64,000 nucleotides of DNA from CSP1-4 sp963777975. Its GTDB lineage: Bacteria; Chloroflexota; Limnocylindria; Limnocylindrales; CSP1-4. The DNA lies in NCBI GenBank assembly GCA_963777975.1, contig CAVZSO010000003.1, positions 1 through 64,000 of the forward strand, written 5' to 3'. The notes beneath the pieces are model-generated. The model was not told the origin of the DNA. It did no database searches and was given only the letters and a program-made list of their open reading frames with translations. The position numbers were made by a program, and so were the translations under genes. Below, piece after piece: positions 34,726 through 43,527 of this stretch. The number at the start of each line of letters is the position of its first letter. Position 1 is the stretch's first letter.

Positions 34726-35457
34726 TCAGCGCATGCCGGGACGGGGCTCCAGATCGGTCGGCACGACGATGACCCAGTGACCGGCGAGCGGCCCCGACCA
34801 GGTGCTCTGTCGGGGCACGAAGGTGCGGGCCAGGGTCCGCACCGAGATCCGCTCGCCCGGTCGCGGGCTCCGGCCCCAGGTCAGGCTGGAGCGGGGGTAG
34901 AGCGGATCGAGGATGTCGACATCGGTCACGCGCGCGTCGTCCGTCGTGGCCGGGTCCCCGGTGGCACGGAAGCCGCTCATGACCCACGCGTGCCGGCCGC
35001 CCCAGACGAGCAACCCGACTGGTTTGCCGGTCCGTCGGATGGCCTTGGCCGCAGCGGTCAACGCCTCTTGCATGGTGGGGTAGCCGATGACGCTGTAGGT
35101 ATCGACGTGCAGGCGGTTGAGGGCAGCGGCCCAGCCGTGGACGGAGGCACCGCGCCGCTTCGGCATCCAGCTCGGGCGAGGCGGACTCAGCTTGCGCGCC
35201 AGCGCCCAGTAGCGTCGCTGCGTGGCGGCCGAACGGTCGTTCCGGCCGGGACCGATGTTCTGCATCATCTGGATGCTGGCGCCGACGCACTGGACGAGGT
35301 TCGTCTGGGAGACGAAGTCGCCGGGGCGATAGAGATCGATCTCGAATGGCGCGCGAGCTTCGACGGAGGCGACGCCTGCCAGGCTGCTCGGAGCGCCGAT
35401 GGTGATCGCAGCCAGGGTCGCCAGGGCGACCCGACGCGGCCAGGACAGCCGGGTCAT
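34726..35457 (-). CDS. Secreted C39-like cysteine peptidase domain protein
   Basis: 243 residues. Signal peptide MTRLSWPRRVALATLAAITI then GAPSSLAGVASVEA. The mature protein has the C39/papain-like arrangement: Gln and Cys in SQTNLVQCVGASIQMMQNI, the histidine in WGGRHAWVMSGF, and an aspartate in VDILDPLYPRSSL. It is probably an extracellular peptidase or peptide-binding relative. The start at 35455-35457 lies seven bases from TAAGGT; a GTG at 35481 is possible. Confidence 0.72.
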   Translation of the reverse strand: MTRLSWPRRVALATLAAITIGAPSSLAGVASVEARAPFEIDLYRPGDFVSQTNLVQCVGASIQMMQNIGPGRNDRSAATQRRYWALARKLSPPRPSWMPKRRGASVHGWAAALNRLHVDTYSVIGYPTMQEALTAAAKAIRRTGKPVGLLVWGGRHAWVMSGFRATGDPATTDDARVTDVDILDPLYPRSSLTWGRSPRPGERISVRTLARTFVPRQSTWSGPLAGHWVIVVPTDLEPRPGMR

Positions 35458-35464
35458 GAGCGGA

Positions 35465-35470
35465 ACCTTA
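35465..35470 (-). promoter_or_regulatory. Possible -10 box of a leaderless promoter
   Basis: On the minus strand TAAGGT, seven bases, then the ATG at 35455-35457. Weaker match than the others. Confidence 0.3.
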
Positions 35471-35598
35471 CCATCGGGCACCGGATCGGCCCGCTCGATC
35501 GACTCCTGCTGGAGGTCCGAGGCGAGACGGCGATCGCCACGAACCGCTGCCGCGCATGCGATACTTCGCGCTCGCGGCGCGCCTGTGGCGAGCTCCTT

Positions 35599-35675
35599 GG
35601 TGGCCTTAGCTCAATCGGCAGAGCATCGGATTGTGGCTCCGAAGGTTACGGGTTCAATCCCCGTAGGCCACCCCA
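35599..35675 (+). tRNA. tRNA-His (GTG anticodon)
   Basis: GTGGCCT pairs with AGGCCAC, the extra G at 35599 faces C73 as expected for the tRNA-His -1 position, the anticodon loop is TTGTGGC within TCGGA/TCCGA, the T arm is GGGTTCAATCCCC, and CCA is encoded at 35673-35675. Confidence 0.95.
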
Positions 35676-35742
35676 CCACCCGGCTGCACGAGGCCCCGCC
35701 CGGCGAGGCGCCCTCGCGCGGTCGCGGCCTCGACATGCGAAC

Positions 35743-36594
35743 TCAAGGCGATGATCGCCAGGTTGCCGTCGTCATGTCCAGGTTGCCGATCACCGAGCGG
35801 TAGTACTTGCCGGGCTTGGGCGGGTCCATGATGGCCTTCATGCCCGCCGTCCTCGAGGAGTCGAAGCCGAACGCGTAGGTGTGCGTCGCACTGGGACTGC
35901 TCCAGAAGAGCTGCTGCATCGTCTGGTCGGCCGTGAACAGCCCCCGCACGATGTACGAGACCGAGCTCATCGGCGCCGCGAAGACCGCTTTCGCACCGGT
36001 GCGCAGGAAGCCCGCACCATAGTTGTCGACGCGCTTGATGGCCGTCGACTTCGAGGGATCCGCCCGACCAGGCTCCGAGCTGCCGGCCGTGTAGCAGGCA
36101 TGGTTCAGGATGACCACGGCGTTGGGAGCCAGATGGAGATAGTTCCGGATGTAGTACTCGCCCCAATGCTTGAGGTTCGAGTTGCCGTTGCCGGACGACT
36201 TGTTGAGTCCGAGGCCATCTTTGGTGTACGGCTGGTACGGCTTGTACGGGCTCGGCCAGCCGTTGCCATGGCCGAGGTAGATCAGCAGGTTCGCGCCCTG
36301 GGCCTTGGTCCTGACCTTGTACCAGCTGGCGTTAGGGCTGTAGATCTTGACGACCGACGCGCCATAGCCTGAGGCGATCGCTGCCAGCGCATTCGCCTGG
36401 TCGCGGTACTTGGCCGTCCGGGATTCATTGGGTCCGACGATGATCACGACCTTGTGCGGAACGGCCCCGAAGACCGCTGTGGGCGGGCTCGCCGCCAGTC
36501 CGCCGACCGCCAGCAAGGCCGCGAGGAAGACGACGGTGAGTCGTGCGAAGCGATGGCCAGACGCCCGCTGGGCGCCGTCGGTGGGTACAGACAA
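35743..36594 (-). CDS. Secreted caspase-like (clan CD) protein
   Basis: 283 residues from a TTG with an excellent AGGAGG site eight bases upstream. Sec signal FARLTVVFLAALLAVGGLAA. The mature protein holds NLLIYLGHGNGWPSPYKPYQ and NAVVILNHACYTAGSSEPGR, which place a His-Gly and an Ala-Cys dyad at the ends of two beta strands, as in clan CD peptidases (caspases, gingipains). FLRTGAKAVFAAPMSSVSYI follows the expected third strand. A proteolytic function outside the cell is inferred; it has not been matched to a named family here. Confidence 0.7.
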   Translation of the reverse strand: MSVPTDGAQRASGHRFARLTVVFLAALLAVGGLAASPPTAVFGAVPHKVVIIVGPNESRTAKYRDQANALAAIASGYGASVVKIYSPNASWYKVRTKAQGANLLIYLGHGNGWPSPYKPYQPYTKDGLGLNKSSGNGNSNLKHWGEYYIRNYLHLAPNAVVILNHACYTAGSSEPGRADPSKSTAIKRVDNYGAGFLRTGAKAVFAAPMSSVSYIVRGLFTADQTMQQLFWSSPSATHTYAFGFDSSRTAGMKAIMDPPKPGKYYRSVIGNLDMTTATWRSSP

Positions 36595-36984
36595 CAGTCG
36601 TGCCTCCTATCTACCAGAACGCCGCGCTCACGCGTGGCGACGATGGGTGGCCGCGGTTGGCAGGCTGGATGGATGGCCGAGCCGGGCGACGACGTGGATC
36701 GTGCCCGCGAGTCGGTGGCGACGCACCGCCGGATGGGCGACCGACCGATCGACCGGTGAACCGGATCCGAGAAGGTCGGGACGACACCCGACCTGGCGCG
36801 ACGACAGGTTCCTGCCGTGGGGCGGCGGTCTTCGATTGTCCTGTCTGTCGGGGCTGCCCGTCGACGTCCAGTATCACAGGCTCGTGCGAAACCAGCCCCA
36901 TGTGGCGCGACGAGCCCGGTAACGGTGCGACCACGGGGCCCAAGGCGCAAGCCGTACCTTCGACTCGGACCCGTCGACGATGGA
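36595..36984. other. Gene-free stretch between the caspase-like and NTF2-like genes
   Basis: About 390 bases hold the divergent promoters and no open frame with convincing codon bias. I see no RNA gene or strong repeat. Confidence 0.45.
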
Positions 36985-36990
36985 TAGACT
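36985..36990 (+). promoter_or_regulatory. -10 box of a leaderless promoter
   Basis: TAGACT, six bases (CCCGGC), then the ATG at 36997. Confidence 0.5.
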
Positions 36991-36996
36991 CCCGGC

Positions 36997-37746
36997 ATGC
37001 CTTGGCTGGAACCGTTCGCAACGTTGATCGACCCCGGCGGGGGTCCGCTCGCGGCGGCCGACGTCGCCATCGAGGACCCGACCGCTGGCAGGATCGAGGG
37101 GTCGGCCGCCGTGGTCGCCTTCGTGGCCGACAGCGCGGCCTGGCTCGAGGCCCGCCAGGCGGTCACGCGCCACGTCGCGACGACGGTCGGCGGCGGACGC
37201 CGGGTCGGAGAGTTCGAGGTCGACCTGACCGTCGACGGGCGCCGGCTGACGCTGCCGGTCGCGGTCATGGTCGAGCCGCAGTCCTCGGGCCGCCCGACCG
37301 AGATCCGCATCTACCACAGCCAATGGCCCCTCCTGGGGCACCACCGCGTCCGCCCTCCCCTGCTGGCGGCCGATCCGTCGGTGCGCGAATCGGATGTCGT
37401 CGGCACCTACCAACGGGCGCTGGCGGCGGGCGATGCGGCCACGATCACCCAGACCTTCGAGCCCGACGGCTGCTTCCGGGAACCCGCCGGCCCCCAGTTC
37501 CGCGTCTGCGGCACGGTCGACCTCGCTGCCTTCTACGCGCGCTTCTTCAGCGCCGGCGGCGGCATCGTCCTGGAGCACTGCACGGTGACCGAGGACGGCG
37601 TCCGGACGGCACTCGAGTTCAATGCCGTGCGCTGGGGCGGCGTGGCGCTGCCGCCGCAGGCCGGCATCGCCGTCTACGAACGCGGCGCGACCGGGCGCAT
37701 CGCGCACGCTCGCGTCTACGACGACGTCGAGGGGCCTGTCGAGTAA
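36997..37746 (+). CDS. NTF2/SnoaL-like protein with two tandem domains
   Basis: 249 residues. Two copies of a cone-shaped NTF2-like domain can be seen: residues 1-115 (VAFVADSAAWLEARQAVTRH, EIRIYHSQWPLLGHHR) and 125-245 (VVGTYQRALAAGDAATITQT, FEPDGCFREPAGPQF, RIAHARVYDDVE). The second keeps the helix-strand pattern around DGCFREPAG best. Such pairs bind small ligands or act as isomerases. It is upstream of, and parallel to, an amino-acid permease; no direct link is shown. Confidence 0.75.
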   Translation: MPWLEPFATLIDPGGGPLAAADVAIEDPTAGRIEGSAAVVAFVADSAAWLEARQAVTRHVATTVGGGRRVGEFEVDLTVDGRRLTLPVAVMVEPQSSGRPTEIRIYHSQWPLLGHHRVRPPLLAADPSVRESDVVGTYQRALAAGDAATITQTFEPDGCFREPAGPQFRVCGTVDLAAFYARFFSAGGGIVLEHCTVTEDGVRTALEFNAVRWGGVALPPQAGIAVYERGATGRIAHARVYDDVEGPVE

Positions 37747-37885
37747 CGGTCGAGCATCGTCATCGAGCCCGCACATCGGGCTGCGCGATCGACCCTTGGC
37801 CTGGCTCGACAGCGCTCCTACTATTCAGAGCGGCTCGTCGGCGACGTTTGGCGCCAGGAAGGGGCGAGTCGGAGGGAGGGATCCG

Positions 37886-39433
37886 GTGGCCTCGCAGTCA
37901 ACCGGGCTGGAGCGCAACGCGATCGGGTTGACCGCGGTGACGTTCCAGTCGATCACCCACATGGCTCCGGCCGTGGCGACAGCCCTGTCGATCGGGGCGG
38001 CGACCATCTTCGCCGGTGGCAGTACGCCGCTGGCGGTAGTCCTCGCGCTCATCGCCGCCTTGTTCACGGCCTACGGCATCGGCCAGCTGGCCAAGCATCT
38101 GCCGTCGGCCGGTGGCATGTACACCTATGTCGCACGGGGGCTCGGGGGCTTCCTCGGCTGGCTCATGGCCTGGGCCTTCGCGCTGGCCGAGCCGATCATC
38201 GCGCCTGCGCTGTACGCCTCGTTCGGGTTGTTCGGAGCACTGCTGATCACGCAGCTGACGGGCTTCAGCAGCCCATACCTGTGGCTCGTGCTGGCCATCC
38301 TGTGTGGTCTGCTCGTCTGGTGGCTGCTCTATCGCGGCATCTCGTTCAGCACCGGCGTGGGCATCGCGCTGGGGACCATCGAGATCGTCATCTTCCTGGG
38401 CATCTCCGCGTTGCTGATCATCAACGCCGGCTCGAAGAACACGCTGTCGGTCTTCCTGCCCGGCGCGGATGGCCTGCGGCCGGCGTTCCAGGGCATGGTC
38501 TTCACCCTGCTCGCGTTCGTCGGCTTCGAGGCCGCCGCACCGCTGGGCGAAGAGGCCCGCGACCCCAAGAAGACGATCCCGCGCGCCGTGATGCTCTCCT
38601 GCATCCTGATCGGCGTCTTCTACGCCTTCAACTACTACGCGGCGACCGTCTTCTTCGGCCCGGACCGGATGGCCTCCGAGTTCTACACCTTCAACAACGG
38701 CGACCCGTGGGGCTACATGGCCGACCAGGTCCTGCCCGGCATCGGCTCCCTGCTGATCGCCTTCGCGATCATCAACAGCTCGCTGGCGAATGCCAACTCC
38801 GGTGCTACGGCGGCCACGCGCTCGCTCTTCAACATGGGCCGGACCGGGCTCATCACGAAGTGGTTCGGGGCCATCCACGCGACCCATCGCACGCCCGTCA
38901 ACTCCATCCACTTCCAGGCCATCCTGGCGCTCGTGCTGGTCGTCGCGCTGGGCGTCTACCTCGGTAACGATCCGCTCAAGGTCTACGTCTTCATCGGCTA
39001 CGGCCTGGGATTGCTCTTCGCTGGCATGTACATCGCGGTCAACATCGCGGTCATCGGCTTCTACCTTCGCGAGCGGCGGGCTGAGTTCAACTGGTTCAAG
39101 CACCTGGTCGTGCCCATCCTGGGCATCATCTTCGTCATCCCCGCCTTCGCCACCGTGCTCGGCATCGCCAACGTCTCGATCCCCATCCTGGACATCCCGC
39201 TCTCGGCGATCCCGGCGCCGTACGACATCGTGCCCGCCCTGGTCGCGATCTGGATGGTGCTTGGCATCGTGCTCTACTTCGTGCTCCGATCCCGGCGACC
39301 CGAAGCCTTCGCCCGAGTCGGCGAGGTCTACGGCGAAGGCCCTGCCGGGGGTGCCGCCGACGCTAGTGCCGCCGACGCTAGTGCCGCCGACGCAGGTCCT
39401 GCCGCTGGCGCGGGTCCTGCTGACGCGGCCTAG
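37886..39433 (+). CDS. APC superfamily amino-acid/amine permease
   Basis: 515 residues, 12 helices. It starts at GTG 37886 with GGAGGGAGGG five bases upstream. GLTAVTFQSITHMAPAVATA and GGMYTYVARGLGGFLGWLMA hold the substrate-binding segments of helices 1 and 3. FVGFEAAAPLGEEARDPKKT then IPRA is the conserved family loop. The last 30 residues are an Ala/Asp/Gly repeat (ADASAADASAADAG) from a 15-bp tandem DNA repeat, prone to length change. It imports an amino acid or polyamine by proton coupling. Confidence 0.9.
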   Translation: MASQSTGLERNAIGLTAVTFQSITHMAPAVATALSIGAATIFAGGSTPLAVVLALIAALFTAYGIGQLAKHLPSAGGMYTYVARGLGGFLGWLMAWAFALAEPIIAPALYASFGLFGALLITQLTGFSSPYLWLVLAILCGLLVWWLLYRGISFSTGVGIALGTIEIVIFLGISALLIINAGSKNTLSVFLPGADGLRPAFQGMVFTLLAFVGFEAAAPLGEEARDPKKTIPRAVMLSCILIGVFYAFNYYAATVFFGPDRMASEFYTFNNGDPWGYMADQVLPGIGSLLIAFAIINSSLANANSGATAATRSLFNMGRTGLITKWFGAIHATHRTPVNSIHFQAILALVLVVALGVYLGNDPLKVYVFIGYGLGLLFAGMYIAVNIAVIGFYLRERRAEFNWFKHLVVPILGIIFVIPAFATVLGIANVSIPILDIPLSAIPAPYDIVPALVAIWMVLGIVLYFVLRSRRPEAFARVGEVYGEGPAGGAADASAADASAADAGPAAGAGPADAA

Positions 39434-39533
39434 GTCCTTCGCCCATACGCAGGTGACGGTCGGCGTCCACTCGCCGGCCGTCACGCATCCGTCGCGTCGA
39501 CCTCGTCTCGGCGGTGTCTGAACCTGTCTCGAT

Positions 39534-40478
39534 CTAGCTGTCGAAGAGGCCCAACGGACAGTAGGCGGTGACGACGACGTTGGGCATGTCGACGATCTCG
39601 CTGATGCGCAGGTCGATGGCCACGCTGCACAACAGGTAGGCCTCGATGGCGCCGAGCCCATGCTCGCGCCCGAGCCAATCGATCATCCGACGCGTGGCAT
39701 CACGAGCGGCCGCCATGGGATCGGGGCCGACGCCGTCGGTGGCGTAGCGAGCGCCATCGCGCAGCGTGGCGTTGGGATCGGGCGCGGCCAGGAACTCGGG
39801 ACCGGTGACATGCAGGTCCTTGCGCACCGTGAGGCGGACGAGCGCCCGCATCGGCGTCTCGATGGCCGTGCCGCAGACCTCGCCATCGCCCTGCGTGGCA
39901 TGACCGTCGCCGATGCTGAAACGTGCGCCGGGCACGAAGACCGGCAGGAAGAGCGACGACCCGGCGACGATATGGCGGGTATCCATGTTGCCGCCGTGGA
40001 GGTCGGGCGGGATGGTCGAGCGCGGGCCGGATTCGGGCGCCACCCCCATCTCGCCGCAGAACGGCGCCAGCGGGACACGGACGCCGGGCCAGAACTCCGT
40101 CGTCCCGACGGGTCCCGGGACGTGGGTCACCTTGTAGGTCGGGTCGGGGAAGTCGTCGGCCAGGAGACCGAAACCCGGGATGGCAGCCGTCCAACCCCAA
40201 TCGGCCGGCGTCAGCTCGAGGACGTCGACCTGGAGCGTGTCGCCGGGCTCGGCACCGGCGACCTCGATGGGGCCGTTGACCTGGTCGACCCGGTCGAAGT
40301 CGAGCGTCGCCAGATCGTCGACCGTCGACGTCGCCGTGAGCTGGCCACCGGATGCATCGAGGCAATCGAAGTCGACGATCTCGCCCGACGCGACCCTGGC
40401 GATGGGCGGGATGGCCGGGTCCCAGGTCAGGTGGGTCTGATCCCGGGCGACATGGATGGTCGGGATGTGGAGCGCCAT
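39534..40478 (-). CDS. Acetamidase/formamidase family protein
   Basis: 314 residues from the ATG at 40476-40478 with GGAGG upstream. It shows HLTWDPAIPPIARVASGEIV then DFDCLDASGG, VNGPIEVAGAEPGDTLQVDV, FCGEMGVAPESG, PPDLHGGNMDTRHIVAGSSL and FSIGDGHATQGDGEVCGTAI, the full FmdA/AmdA pattern. HGGNMD and GDGHAxQGDGE carry the metal-binding and catalytic residues. It hydrolyses a short amide to ammonia and a carboxylate. It is convergent with the amine permease, which may feed it substrate. Confidence 0.92.
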   Translation of the reverse strand: MALHIPTIHVARDQTHLTWDPAIPPIARVASGEIVDFDCLDASGGQLTATSTVDDLATLDFDRVDQVNGPIEVAGAEPGDTLQVDVLELTPADWGWTAAIPGFGLLADDFPDPTYKVTHVPGPVGTTEFWPGVRVPLAPFCGEMGVAPESGPRSTIPPDLHGGNMDTRHIVAGSSLFLPVFVPGARFSIGDGHATQGDGEVCGTAIETPMRALVRLTVRKDLHVTGPEFLAAPDPNATLRDGARYATDGVGPDPMAAARDATRRMIDWLGREHGLGAIEAYLLCSVAIDLRISEIVDMPNVVVTAYCPLGLFDS

Positions 40479-40551
40479 GGCTCTGTCCTCCGCTCCGCCG
40501 GCCGCGTCCACGACCGTCGCACCCGGTCGGTCCGCGATGGGATGTGGCCGC

Positions 40552-40557
40552 TATGAT
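40552..40557 (+). promoter_or_regulatory. Possible -10 box of the sugar-locus ATPase
   Basis: TATGAT about 103 bases before the ATG at 40661. It would give an untranslated leader, unlike most promoters here. Confidence 0.3.
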
Positions 40558-40660
40558 GCACTCACTTCGCGTCTGACCACGTACGGGACTCGTCCGGGTC
40601 CGCCTCGGCGGCAGGATGCATGGGTCCGCGATGGCCGGCGGAGCCGAACGGGAGCATCTG

Positions 40661-41776
40661 ATGGCGACCGTCACCTTCGACCACGTGTGGAAGAAATACG
40701 ACAACTTCGTCGCGGTCAACGACCTGGTCCTCGACATCCAGGACGAGGAGTTCCTGGTCCTGGTCGGCCCGTCGGGCTGCGGCAAGACGACCTCCCTTCG
40801 GATGATCGCCGGGCTGGAGGACATCACCGAGGGCGAGCTCAAGATCGCGGACAGGGTCGTCAACGACATCCCGCCCAAGGACCGCGACGTGGCCATGGTC
40901 TTCCAGAGCTACGCGCTCTACCCGCACATGACGGTCTACGACAACCTGGCATTCGGGCTGAAGCTGCGCAAGGTCCCCAAGGACGAGATCGACCGGCGCG
41001 TCAAGGACGCCGCCCAGACCATCGAGCTGACGAACCTCCTCGATCGCAAGCCGAAGCAGCTCTCCGGCGGCCAGCGGCAGCGCGTCGCGCTCGGTCGCGC
41101 CATCGTCCGAGAGCCGGCCGTCTTCCTGATGGACGAGCCGCTCTCCAACCTCGACGCCAAGCTCCGCGTCCAGACGCGGGCCGAGATCTCGCGTCTCCAT
41201 CAGCGCCTCAAGACGACCATCGTCTACGTCACCCACGATCAGGTCGAGGCGATGACGATGGGCTCGCGGATCGCGGTCATGAACCTCGGCCTCCTGCAGC
41301 AGGTGGGTACGCCCCAGCAGCTCTACCAACACCCCGCCAACCGATTCGTGGCCGGCTTCATCGGCAGCCCGGCCATGAACTTCGTGGAGGTCAAGGTCGA
41401 GGGCTCGGGCCCCGACGCACGCCTCAAGGGAGGCGCCTTCGATGCGCCGATCCCGGAGCGGCTTCGCGCCTCGATCGGGGAATCGACGGGCCGGCAGCTG
41501 ATCCTTGGCGTCCGACCGGAGCACCTCGACGTCGCTGAAGCCACCGGTGGCACGGGCACCGTGCGGGCCAACGTCGACGTGGTCGAGTACCTCGGCAACG
41601 AGGAGCTGCTCCACATCCGGGCCGATGAGCAGTACCTGGTCGCCGTCGTCGACGCCGACCTGCGGGTGCACGTCGGCGACGTCCTCGACCTCGTCTTCTC
41701 GGCGGACCGCATGTACCTCTTCGACAACGAAAGCGGTGAGACCCTCACCGAGTCGATGGTCGCGGCGACCGCCTGA
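40661..41776 (+). CDS. Sugar ABC transporter ATP-binding protein, MsmK/UgpC type
   Basis: 371 residues. Walker A is GPSGCGKTT, Q-loop VFQSYALYPHMTVYDN, signature LSGGQRQRVALGRAI, Walker B VFLMDEPLSNLD, H-loop VYVTHDQVEAMTM. A C-terminal regulatory OB/TOBE domain of about 130 residues follows (LILGVRPEHLDVAEATG, VVEYLGNEELLHI). MsmK-type ATPases energise several carbohydrate importers in one cell, so it likely serves the permeases at 47.5-49.6 kb on the other strand. The glucosidase gene starts 14 bases downstream. Confidence 0.93.
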   Translation: MATVTFDHVWKKYDNFVAVNDLVLDIQDEEFLVLVGPSGCGKTTSLRMIAGLEDITEGELKIADRVVNDIPPKDRDVAMVFQSYALYPHMTVYDNLAFGLKLRKVPKDEIDRRVKDAAQTIELTNLLDRKPKQLSGGQRQRVALGRAIVREPAVFLMDEPLSNLDAKLRVQTRAEISRLHQRLKTTIVYVTHDQVEAMTMGSRIAVMNLGLLQQVGTPQQLYQHPANRFVAGFIGSPAMNFVEVKVEGSGPDARLKGGAFDAPIPERLRASIGESTGRQLILGVRPEHLDVAEATGGTGTVRANVDVVEYLGNEELLHIRADEQYLVAVVDADLRVHVGDVLDLVFSADRMYLFDNESGETLTESMVAATA

Positions 41777-41790
41777 CTCGGTCGCCGGCC

Positions 41791-43450
41791 TTGGACCAGG
41801 ACTGGTGGCAGCGGGGCGTCGTCTACCAGGTCTACCCGCGCAGCTTCGCCGACAGCGACGGTGACGGCGTCGGCGACCTGCCCGGCATCATCGACCATCT
41901 CGACCACCTGAACGACGGCACGCCCCAGTCGCTGGGGGTCGATGCGATCTGGCTCTCGCCGATCTACCCCTCGCCCGGGCTCGACCTCGGCTATGACGTC
42001 TCCGACCATGCGGCGGTCGACCCGCTCTTCGGGACGCTCGCCGACTTCGACCGCCTGGTGTCGGAGGCCCACGCTCGTCGCGTCAAGGTCGTGCTCGACC
42101 TGGTCATGAACCACACCAGCGACCAGAGTCCCTGGTTCCGCGGCTCGCGGGCGTCGCGCAGCGGGCCGTACGCCGATTGGTACCTGTGGCGCGGGCCGAA
42201 GGGCGTCGATCGACGGGGTCGCCCTCGACCTCCCAACAACTGGGTGAGCTGGTTCGGCGGGCCGGCCTGGACCTGGGAGCCGGCTCGTGACCAGTTCTAC
42301 CTGCATACCTTCCTGCCCGAGCAGCCCGATCTCAACTGGCGCCATCCGGCGGTCCGCGCGGCGATGCTCGACGTCGTCCGTTTCTGGTTGGCGCGCGGCG
42401 TCGATGGCTTCAGACTGGACGTCTTCAACGTCTTCTTCAAGCACCCCGACCTGCCCGACAATCCAAAGCGGCGCGTCTCGCGCTGGCGTCGCGCGGGCTG
42501 GCGCGCCTGGGACCGCCAGGAGCACATCTATGACAAGGACCAGCCCGAGATGGCCGGCCTGCTGGCGGAGTTCCGGGCCATCCTGGACGCCGCGCCGGGG
42601 CGCATGAGCGTCGGCGAGCTGTTCACCGGCGACTCGGTCTGGGCGGCATCCTACGCCGCGCCGCGCCACCTGATCTTCGACTTCGGGCTCCTCCAGCAAT
42701 CCTGGGCGGCCGATCGACTGGCCCGGGCCATCTCCGACGCAGAGGCGGCCTTCGGCCCCGATCGCTGGCCGGCTGTCGTGATGGGCAACCATGACCAGCC
42801 ACGGCAGGCGACGCGGCTGTCGCGTGGTCGAACGGGCGACCGTGAGGCGATCGCGCGCGCCGCCGCCGTCCTGCTGCTCGGCCTGCGAGGCACCCCGTTC
42901 CTCTATTACGGGGAGGAGATCGGGCTGGGCGACGTCGGCGTGCCTCGGTGGGAGATGCAGGACCCGCCGGCGCGACGCTACTGGCCGCTGCCGATCTGGT
43001 TCGACCGCGACCGGTGTCGCGGCCCGATGCCCTGGACCGGAAGCCTCAACGGCGGCTTCACGAAGGGGCAGCCGTGGTTGCGGATGGCGTCGGACTACCC
43101 GACCCGGAACGTGGCCAGCCAGGCGGCCGACCCGGAGTCGATCCTTGCCTGCTACCGGCGGCTCATCGCGCTCCGCCACCGGTCCGAAGCACTCTCGGTC
43201 GGTGACTTCGACTGGCACGTTCGCGGAACCGACGACGTCCTGGCCTGGCTCCGGACGTCCGGCGACGAGCGGATGCTCGTCGCCTTGACCACGGCATCGG
43301 CGGAGCGGACGGTCGAGCTGCGCGGCCTCGTCGGGCCAGCCCCGAGGCGTCTTCTCGAGCCTCGGGCCGGATGTGACGCCGCTTCTCGAGGGCGACCGGA
43401 TCCGTCTTCGGCCGCTGGAGGCCGTCATCGTCGCCCTCGTGGGGGACTGA
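41791..43450 (+). CDS. Glycoside hydrolase family 13 alpha-glucosidase (frameshift near the C-terminus)
   Basis: About 553 residues from a TTG. GVVYQVYPRSFADSDGDGVG opens the barrel. The catalytic residues are visible: the nucleophile Asp in GVDGFRLDVFNVF, the general acid Glu in RMSVGELFTGD, and the transition-state Asp in VMGNHDQPRQA. An indel near 43345 alters the last 35 residues; corrected, they read GVFSSLGPDVTPLLEGDRIR and end VIVALVGD at 43450. The family cleaves terminal alpha-1,4 or alpha-1,6 glucosides. No signal peptide, so it acts on imported sugar. Confidence 0.9.
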
Positions 43451-43515
43451 CCTGGTCGGGCGGGTGACCTTGGCCGGCGACTGCGGAACGGTCGCATGGC
43501 TCGACGCGTTGCGAA

Positions 43516-43521
43516 TACCAT
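43516..43521 (+). promoter_or_regulatory. -10 box of a leaderless promoter (GH1 gene)
   Basis: TACCAT, six bases (CCGCGG), then the GTG at 43528. Confidence 0.5.
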
Positions 43522-43527
43522 CCGCGG

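Noticed and set aside
37898..39661. A 587-codon minus-strand open frame opposite the amine permease
   Set aside because: Charged low-complexity shadow of a 12-helix membrane protein on the plus strand.
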